Shown: piece by piece, positions 58,883-64,000 of the stretch | How positions within the stretch are numbered: position 1 is the stretch's first letter | How the letters are laid out: every line of letters starts with the position of its first letter | Assembly (NCBI RefSeq): GCF_029892155.1 | Contig: NZ_JARZAG010000001.1 | Location: forward strand, 372,001-436,000 | Length of the DNA: 64,000 nucleotides | Reading direction: 5' to 3' | DNA from: Kitasatospora sp. GAS204B | GTDB taxonomy: Bacteria; Actinomycetota; Actinomycetes; Streptomycetales; Streptomycetaceae | Notes under the pieces: generated by a model | Database searches by the model: none | What the model was told of the DNA's origin: nothing | What the model saw: only the letters and a program-made list of their open reading frames with translations | Position numbers and translations under genes: made by a program

Positions 58883-59893
58883 CTAACCGAACTGCTGCTC
58901 CAGGTCCTTGAGCTTCTGCTCCAGCGAGTCGAGCCGGGGCAGCGTCATGGTGTCATCCTCCGTGCTGAGGTCGATGGTCCGCCGACCGGGGCGGGCCGGC
59001 AGGCCGGGCGCGGTGGCGGTCTCCGGGGCGGGGAGCGGTGCTATCGCGGGCTCCGCGCTGCTGGCGGGCTCCAACTGCCGGGCGGCGGCGCCGGTGCGGA
59101 CCCGGCCCCAGCCGCCGGGGGCCCGGTTGAGCGCGCGGATCTCGGCTCGTTCGCGGCGGCTGGCCAGCCGCTGGCGCTCGCGGTTGACCACGGCCTCGCG
59201 CCTGGTGTCGCGGACCTCCTCGACGGCCTCGTCCAGGCTGCGGACGCCTTCGAGCAGCATCAACGACCAGGCCGCGTAGGTCTCCAGCGGGGCGCGCAGC
59301 CAGCGCACGATCCGGATCTGCGGCAGCGGCCGGGGCACCAGCCCCTGCTCGCGCAGCGCCGCCACCCTGGTCTGCTTGAGCGCCCGGTCGAAGAGCACGG
59401 CGGCCGACAGCGACATCCCGGCGAAGAACTGCGGCGCTCCCGCGTGTCCGAGACCGCGGGGCGCGTGCACCCAGTTGAACCAGGCGGAGGCGCCGGCGAA
59501 GAGCCAGACCAGCAGGCGCGAGCCGAGCGCAGCGTCACCGTGGCTGGCCTCGCGGACGGCGAGCACCGAGCAGAACATCGCGGCGCCGTCGAGACCGAAC
59601 GGGACCAGGTACTCCCAGCCGCCGGACAGGCCCAGGTTCTGGGTGCCGAAGCCGACCAGACCGTGGAAGGAGAGCGCAGCCGCGACGGCCGCGCAGCAGA
59701 AGAGCAGGGTGTAGGAGGCGCCTCCGTAGAGCGACTCCTTGCGGCGGCGCCGTTCCTCGGTGCGCTCCCAGGAGTCGGCGCCGCGCGCGGTGGCCGCTCC
59801 CCTGCTGCGCAGGAAGGCCACCAGGAGGGCGCCCGGCAGCAGGATGGCGACGGCGGCCACGGCCCAGCCCAGTGGTATGTCCGACAGTTTCAT
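58883..59893 (-). CDS. DUF2637 membrane protein
   Basis: A 336-residue protein of the DUF2637 family, common in Streptomyces next to integrative or plasmid genes, also on chromosomes. About five hydrophobic helices (WAVAAVAILLPGALLVAFL, TLLFCCAAVAAALSFHGLVG and more) are followed by a long charged C-terminal region of ~150 residues ending in a short coiled coil (LPRLDSLEQKLKDLEQQFG). The ATG at 59893 is used. The function is unknown. Confidence 0.82.
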   Translation of the reverse strand: MKLSDIPLGWAVAAVAILLPGALLVAFLRSRGAATARGADSWERTEERRRRKESLYGGASYTLLFCCAAVAAALSFHGLVGFGTQNLGLSGGWEYLVPFGLDGAAMFCSVLAVREASHGDAALGSRLLVWLFAGASAWFNWVHAPRGLGHAGAPQFFAGMSLSAAVLFDRALKQTRVAALREQGLVPRPLPQIRIVRWLRAPLETYAAWSLMLLEGVRSLDEAVEEVRDTRREAVVNRERQRLASRRERAEIRALNRAPGGWGRVRTGAAARQLEPASSAEPAIAPLPAPETATAPGLPARPGRRTIDLSTEDDTMTLPRLDSLEQKLKDLEQQFG

Positions 59894-60076
59894 GGTGCTG
59901 GACCAACCTCGCTCTCTCGGCATGCGAAACGGGACGGCACGGGGCCACCCGAGGGAGGTTCATCATGGCGGATGGTGCTCGGCCGCGTGGGCGGTTTGGG
60001 GGTAAATACGCTGGAGAGAGCGAGAGCTGACGTTCCGTCAGGATGATGATATGACCGCAGGCTTGGCGGGGTCCGC

Positions 60077-60952
60077 TCAGCCGCAGGAGCGCGGGCAGCC
60101 GACGCACGGGTCCGCGGGGCGCACCGTGTAGTAGAGGCAGCAGCTCACCCGGGTGCGGACCGGGGTCGGTGGGCCCGCCGGGCGGCTCGCCCCGGCGGTT
60201 CGGAACGCGGCGGTTCGGAACGCGGTGGTCCGGAACGCGGCGGCCCCGACGAACGGGGCGCTGTCCGCACCCTCGGGCAGCAGTGCCGCCAACTCGGCCA
60301 GCGCGCGGGCCTCCTGGCCGAGCAGCCCGGCGGCGTACCAGAGGCCCTCGACCACTTCGTCGGTGGCCAGCCCCCAGAGGGTGCGCGGACCGCGCCGCAG
60401 CTCGCCACGGAAGGCGGCGAGGAGCGGGGCCAACTGCTCGGCCAGCGCGGCGCGCAGCGCGGTCCGCAGGGCCGGCTCGTCCGCGACGGGGCGGGCCCCC
60501 GGCAGCCGGGCAGCCGGGTCGCCGGGCAGGCAGGCGAAGGCGATCGGCTCCGGGGCCGCCAGCAGCGCCAGCTCGGCGGGCCCGCCGCCGCTCGCGGCGC
60601 GCCGGCTGGCCAGCTGCGCGACGGTCGGCAGCGGGACCCGGCGCTCCAGCAGCCAGGGCAGCGTGAAGAGCAGGCAGAGCGGCCAGGTGTAGCGGTGCAG
60701 CCAGAAGCCGGCGGCGACGTCGGGCCGGGGCGCGGTGCCGTAGCGGGCCAGGCCGTGCCGGGCCTCGGTGGCGATCAGCCGGGCCCGCAGGGCCGGATCG
60801 GCGAGCAGCCGGGGGGTGCGCACCCAGCCCTCGTGCGGGTGGGCGGCGCGGCGGTGCTGGATCCGGAGCTCCGGGAAGACCTGGGCGAACGCGGTGTACG
60901 CGCCGGCGAAGGGGGGCGCCGGGGGCGGGTACGGGGAGGCGCACTCGGTCAA
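60077..60952 (-). CDS. FhuF-like ferric siderophore reductase
   Basis: A 291-residue cytoplasmic reductase for releasing iron from siderophores. The C-terminal CCLYYTVRPADPCVGCPRSC gives the C-C...C-x2-C [2Fe-2S] motif of FhuF. FWLHRYTWPLCLLFTLP and GLATDEVVEGLWYAAGLL fit the domain. TTG 60952 is tentative (alternative GTG 61030 almost touches the iron box). A 15-bp minisatellite (60194-60238) adds AFRTA repeats near the C-terminus. A DmdR/IdeR iron box lies upstream at 61036, so low iron should induce it. Confidence 0.85.
   Translation of the reverse strand: MTECASPYPPPAPPFAGAYTAFAQVFPELRIQHRRAAHPHEGWVRTPRLLADPALRARLIATEARHGLARYGTAPRPDVAAGFWLHRYTWPLCLLFTLPWLLERRVPLPTVAQLASRRAASGGGPAELALLAAPEPIAFACLPGDPAARLPGARPVADEPALRTALRAALAEQLAPLLAAFRGELRRGPRTLWGLATDEVVEGLWYAAGLLGQEARALAELAALLPEGADSAPFVGAAAFRTTAFRTAAFRTAGASRPAGPPTPVRTRVSCCLYYTVRPADPCVGCPRSCG
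60194..60238. repeat. Three 15-bp repeats inside the fhuF-like gene
   Basis: GGCGGTTCGGAACGC occurs at 60194-60208 and 60209-60223; a third, slightly diverged unit follows (60224-60238). In frame it encodes repeats of about AFRT, just before the cluster-binding cysteines, so copy changes vary a linker without breaking the frame. Confidence 0.75.
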
Positions 60953-61035
60953 GGCGAGGCCCCATCGGATCGGGCGGGGTGCGGCCCCGGGCGTGGCTGA
61001 TCCCCGGGAGGGGCGGGGTGCACACCCCACCCCCT

Positions 61036-61054
61036 CAGGTAAGCCTCACCTTAG
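61036..61054 (-). promoter_or_regulatory. DmdR/IdeR iron box
   Basis: On the minus strand the site reads CTAAGGTGAGGCTTACCTG, close to the actinobacterial iron-box consensus TTAGGTTAGGCTAACCTAA. It lies ~85 bases before the fhuF-like TTG start, fitting iron-dependent repression. Confidence 0.78.
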
Positions 61055-61109
61055 CTGACGGGCCGTCGGAGATCCCGCCCGCCGCGTCCGTCCGGGGGAC
61101 CGGCGGCCC

Positions 61110-61168
61110 GCGCTCAGGCCGTCTGCGCCCAGGCCGTCCGCGCTCAGGCCGCCCCGCTCAAGTCGCCG
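61110..61168. repeat. 15-bp tandem repeats after the TPR gene
   Basis: Units GCGCTCAGGCCGTCT (61110), GCGCCCAGGCCGTCC (61125) and GCGCTCAGGCCGCCC (61140) run in tandem, with a degenerate fourth unit to 61168. They lie between the TPR gene stop and the iron box. Confidence 0.65.
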
Positions 61169-62170
61169 TCAGGCCGCCCCCGCCGCCCCGCGGATCCGGG
61201 GCACCCCCGGGCGGGCGCTCGGCGGCGCCCCGCGCGGGGCGCCCGGTGGGCCGCCGGGGCTGCCGGTGCCGCCGTCCTCGCCCAGCCGGCCCACCAGCCA
61301 GACCGGCACGCCGCCCAGCGCCTGCACCAGCCGCCCGGCCTCGGCGCGCAGCCGCTGCGCCTCGCCCGGCTCCGAGACCTCGGCCAGCGCGGCCAGGGCC
61401 GGCGCCACGCCCACCATGAAGCCCAGCTCCTCGCGCAGCCGGAGCGAGGCGGCGAAGCCCTCGCGGGCCCGGGTGCGGTCGCCGCCGGCCAGCGCGAGCG
61501 CGGCCAGGTGCCGCCAGGTGGCGGACGCCAGCAGGGTGTCGCCGTGCGCCAACGCCCCTTCGTGGGCCCGGCGGTAGGCGATCCAGGCGGCGGTCTGGTC
61601 GCGCAGCAGGTTCTCCGCGACCAGCCCGCGCCGGAAGTCCAGCAGCGGCCGCCCCGGTGCGCTCGGCGGCAGCAGCGCGGAGGTCCGCCCGAGCGCGGCC
61701 TGCGCCTCGTCCAGCCGGTCGCGCGGCCCGAGCACGCTGCCCAGGTAGGCCAGGAAACCGCGGGCGCAGGCGGCCGCCGCGCGCTGCTCGGTGCTGGTCA
61801 CCCCGGCCTCGGCGAGCCGCAGCGCGGCCTCGGCCTGGTCCCAGTGGTCGGCGGTGAAGAGGCACTGCTCGATCAGCAGCTCGGCCCGGACCAGGGCGGT
61901 TCGGGCGTCCCGTTCGGCGCTCAGGGTGAGCAGTTCGGCGGCCTCCTGCCAGCAGGCGCGCGAGCGCAGCCGCCACACCGTGCCACTGGTGATCTCGTCG
62001 AGCGGGCCGTCGGCCCCCGGATGCAGCCCCCCGCCGTGCGGCGGCACCCCGGGCGGCCCGCCGGGCGGTTGCGCCCCGGTGCCCCCCTGCGTGCCGTGTC
62101 GATGTCGGTCGGCATCCGCCGGCCGGCCGCGCGCCCCCCCGCTCAGCGGGGCCGTTCCGTGCTCCGACAA
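61169..62170 (-). CDS. TPR-like helical protein
   Basis: A 333-residue protein with tetratricopeptide-like helix pairs (ALVRAELLIEQCLFTADHWD, AALRLAEAGVTSTEQRAAAA, ALALAGGDRTRAREGFAASL) between about 65 and 290, flanked by Gly/Pro-rich ends. Such proteins mediate protein contacts; no enzyme motif is seen. TTG 62170 is taken because AAGGAGG ends 5 bases before it; GTG 62176 sits inside that site. The upstream 240 bases hold 10-bp tandem repeats. Confidence 0.62.
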   Translation of the reverse strand: MSEHGTAPLSGGARGRPADADRHRHGTQGGTGAQPPGGPPGVPPHGGGLHPGADGPLDEITSGTVWRLRSRACWQEAAELLTLSAERDARTALVRAELLIEQCLFTADHWDQAEAALRLAEAGVTSTEQRAAAACARGFLAYLGSVLGPRDRLDEAQAALGRTSALLPPSAPGRPLLDFRRGLVAENLLRDQTAAWIAYRRAHEGALAHGDTLLASATWRHLAALALAGGDRTRAREGFAASLRLREELGFMVGVAPALAALAEVSEPGEAQRLRAEAGRLVQALGGVPVWLVGRLGEDGGTGSPGGPPGAPRGAPPSARPGVPRIRGAAGAA

Positions 62171-62342
62171 CGCCACCTCCTTGTGTGCGGTGCCCCACGG
62201 TCATGCGGTGGCTCCGACGGCGACGGATCGGCGGCGGAGACCGACGACCAGGCTGTGGAGCACCGCAATTCAACACTCGGGTGAGCTTGTGCACCAGATC
62301 ACGAGCGCGACGTCTTTCGGTTCTCTCCCCGTTCTCTCCCGG

Positions 62343-62382
62343 TTCTCGAGCGGTTTCGAGCGATCTCGAGCGGTCTCGGGTG
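62343..62382. repeat. Four 10-bp tandem repeats upstream of the TPR gene
   Basis: Units TTCTCGAGCG, GTTTCGAGCG, ATCTCGAGCG and GTCTCGGGTG run in tandem. The 10-bp period is about one helical turn. They lie ~175 bases before the TPR start. Confidence 0.55.
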
Positions 62383-62410
62383 GCCGCGTGGGGCTGGTGG
62401 TGACGGACGG

Positions 62411-63442
62411 TCAGGAGGTCCAGCCGGTCTCCAGCAGCGCCTCGGCCGCGCCGTTCACCGGCTGCGGCACGCCTCCCTCGTCCAGCGCGAAGAGCGCCAC
62501 CAGCAACTGCTCGCCGCGCACCGTCGCCTGGTGCGAGTACCCGGCGGTGGTGAACATCGCGGCGGCCATCTCCTCGGCGTGCAGGGTCTGCAGCCACAGG
62601 CACTCGACCGAGCGCATGTCGGCCTGCTCCGGCCAGCTGTCCACCTGGGCCACCAGGCGCCGGCCGAGCAGCGTCACGGCCTCGCGCTCCTGGCCCTCGG
62701 TCAGCTCCAACTCGCCGAAGCCGAGCCACTCCAGGTACCGGGCGGCGGCCAGCACGGCGTCCTGCCCGGTGCGGATCGGCTGCGGGCGGAACGGCGGCCG
62801 GTTCTGCCAGCGGCCGCCCTGCGGCACGGCGGGCTGGATCGGCGGGGCGGTGGGCGCGCTCGGCACCCCGGCGGGCGGGGCGGCCGGCGCACTCGGCACC
62901 CCGGTGGTGTGCCGCGGTGTGCCGGAGTAGCCCTGGCGCTCCGCGAGCAGCGAACCGTCGCCGTGCTGCGCCCCGGCCGCGCCGGGGCGCACCCCGAGCG
63001 GGCGCGACCCCTGCGGCCCGGTGGCCCCCGCGCGCGGCTGCCGGTCGACCGGCAGCCGCACCGTGGCACCGCAGTTACAGGTGAACTCCGGCTGCGGCCA
63101 CTGGTCGTTGCGCCCGCAGCTCGGGCAGCGCAGGCTCAGCCAGGAGTCCTCCCAGGAGCGGAACCGCACCTGTACCGGCACCCCGCCGCGCAGCAGCGGC
63201 ACCTTGAGCGCGGCCCCGCACGGGCAGGGCAGCGTGGGCGGCTCGTAGACATGCTCGCGCCGGCAGGCCGGACAGCGGATCGCCCGCGCGCCGGCCGGTG
63301 CGGTCGCGGCCTCGGGGAGCTGGTCCCCCGGACGCGGTCCACCGCCGTCCCAGGAGTCGTTGCCGGTGAAGTCGTCGGGCAGCGGATGTCCGGACAAGGC
63401 GCGCACCGTCCGTTCGGGTGAGAGGGGCGGGTCGCCCTCCAT
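62411..63442 (-). CDS. Zinc-ribbon protein with degenerate Mrr-like nuclease domain
   Basis: A 343-residue protein. N-terminal ~125 residues hold CPAC, CPC, CPSC and CNC pairs (two zinc ribbons); a Pro/Gly/Ala-rich linker follows; the C-terminal ~120 residues resemble an Mrr-type restriction-nuclease fold (ARYLEWLGFGELELTEGQER, LVAQVDSWPEQADMRSVECL, HAEEMAAAMFTTAGYS). The family catalytic D...QxK appears lost (VAQVD instead of VAQVK; EAVT where an IDV-type Asp is usual), so it may bind rather than cut DNA. ATG 63442 is the start. Confidence 0.68.
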   Translation of the reverse strand: MEGDPPLSPERTVRALSGHPLPDDFTGNDSWDGGGPRPGDQLPEAATAPAGARAIRCPACRREHVYEPPTLPCPCGAALKVPLLRGGVPVQVRFRSWEDSWLSLRCPSCGRNDQWPQPEFTCNCGATVRLPVDRQPRAGATGPQGSRPLGVRPGAAGAQHGDGSLLAERQGYSGTPRHTTGVPSAPAAPPAGVPSAPTAPPIQPAVPQGGRWQNRPPFRPQPIRTGQDAVLAAARYLEWLGFGELELTEGQEREAVTLLGRRLVAQVDSWPEQADMRSVECLWLQTLHAEEMAAAMFTTAGYSHQATVRGEQLLVALFALDEGGVPQPVNGAAEALLETGWTS

Positions 63443-63535
63443 CGTCCCCGATCGGGCCGTTCGATGGTGCCGAATGTCGGAATGATCAGGGATTTTTCAG
63501 GGTGAATCCCTCGGCACGCGGAGCCCCCGCGGGCG

Positions 63536-64000
63536 TCAACCCGCCGACCAGCGGGCCAGATCGGCCGGGGTGTCCAGGTCGTCGGGGACGGCGATGTCGC
63601 CGCACTCGACGAGGCGCAGTTCGGCCTGATGGTTCGTCAGCAGCGCGCGGGCGCCGGCGTCGCCGCGGGCGGTCTCGGCGGCCTCGGCGAGGTGCTCGGC
63701 ACCGATCAGCACGGGGTGGCCGCGGCGGCCCTGGTAGCCGGCGGCGGCCAGCGTGGCGCCGGCGCGGTGGGCGGCGAGCAGCCGGGCAACGGCGGCGGGG
63801 GTGACGCCCGGGGTGTCGACCAGCGAGACCAGCACGCCCGAGCAGCCGGCCGGCAGCGCGGCCAGGCCGGTGCGCAGCGAGCCGCCCATGCCCTCGGCCC
63901 AGTCGGGGTTGGCGAGCACCGTGCAGCCGGCCAGCTCGGCCGTGGCGAGCACCTGGTCACGAGCCGCGCCGAGCACCACGAGCACCGGATCACAGCCGCC
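63536..64000 (-). CDS. MobA-like nucleotidyltransferase, C-terminal part (cut by window edge)
   Basis: The final ~155 codons of an NTP transferase of the MobA/MocA class, which attach GMP or CMP to the molybdenum cofactor. Visible blocks are VLVVLGAARDQVLA, NPDWAEGMGGSLRTGLAAL, LVSLVDTPGVTPAAVARLL and GYQGRRGHPVLIGAEHLAE, all family-typical. The nucleotide-binding N-terminus lies right of the window. The end is PDDLDTPADLARW, as usual. Confidence 0.85.
   Translation of the reverse strand, partial: GGCDPVLVVLGAARDQVLATAELAGCTVLANPDWAEGMGGSLRTGLAALPAGCSGVLVSLVDTPGVTPAAVARLLAAHRAGATLAAAGYQGRRGHPVLIGAEHLAEAAETARGDAGARALLTNHQAELRLVECGDIAVPDDLDTPADLARWSAG

Noticed and set aside
58883..59893. Integrated plasmid or conjugative element around the DUF2637 gene
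   Set aside because: No integrase, excisionase, replication or transfer gene, tRNA or att-like repeat is visible nearby.

Overview
The window is a high-GC actinobacterial chromosome segment, most likely from Streptomyces or Kitasatospora. The GC-rich third codon positions, GTG/TTG starts, the XRE-DUF397 and DUF2637 families, the SpoIIE-type regulator with a stand-alone anti-sigma kinase, and a sulfur-assimilation cluster ordered as in Streptomyces all point there. No tRNA, rRNA, CRISPR array or insertion sequence was seen. Both ends are cut inside genes (an MMPL exporter at the left, a MobA-like nucleotidyltransferase at the right).

Layout. 1-6.9 kb: two divergent MMPL/RND exporters with an inverted-repeat operator, a cold-shock protein with a hairpin leader, a DEAD-box RNA helicase and a YjbR-family protein. 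6.9-12 kb: accessory genes: a frameshifted AAA ATPase with a small partner, an LppU-like membrane protein, an XRE-DUF5753-DUF397 fusion with a second DUF397 copy, and three small overlapping ORFs. 12-15.2 kb: AraC and MarR regulators and a 14-TM MFS exporter. 15.2-22.6 kb: a polymorphic-toxin island. It holds a ~1,490-residue secreted protein (signal peptide, ricin-type lectin, ~650-residue Ala-rich coiled coil, C-terminal SCP1.201/DddA-like deaminase), an adjacent Imm1-type immunity gene, an orphan toxin-tail/immunity pair, an unknown gene and a barstar-domain protein.

22.6-32.6 kb: a complete leftward assimilatory sulfur locus: Cys-containing leader peptide, sulfite reductase, Zn-ribbon protein, CysH, CysC, CysD, CysN, SsuA-B-C-type sulfonate transporter and sirohydrochlorin chelatase (for the siroheme of the reductase). 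32.6-46.6 kb: mainly housekeeping and regulatory genes (YihY, GT1 glycosyltransferase, RsgA, Ada-AlkA fusion, MarR, DUF305/DUF3105 pair, degenerate PP2C, TetR, amidase without a signal peptide, ferredoxin-MBL protein, RibD/DHFR-like). 46.6-51.1 kb: an operon of HicB-like regulator, DUF4097 protein, ABC ATPase and ABC-2 permease, then peptidase E. 51.2-54.9 kb: leftward ureAB-ureC-agmatine deiminase operon without urease accessory genes, under a perfect palindrome. 55-64 kb: carbonic anhydrase, anti-sigma kinase, SpoIIE phosphatase, DUF2637 protein, iron-box FhuF-like reductase, TPR protein, degenerate Mrr-like protein and the partial nucleotidyltransferase.

Most interesting: the deaminase toxin, whose zinc/catalytic His-x-Glu reads Asp-x-Glu, with its immunity array; and the compact urease/agmatine-deiminase operon. 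All functional calls come from reading motifs by eye; no database search was run.
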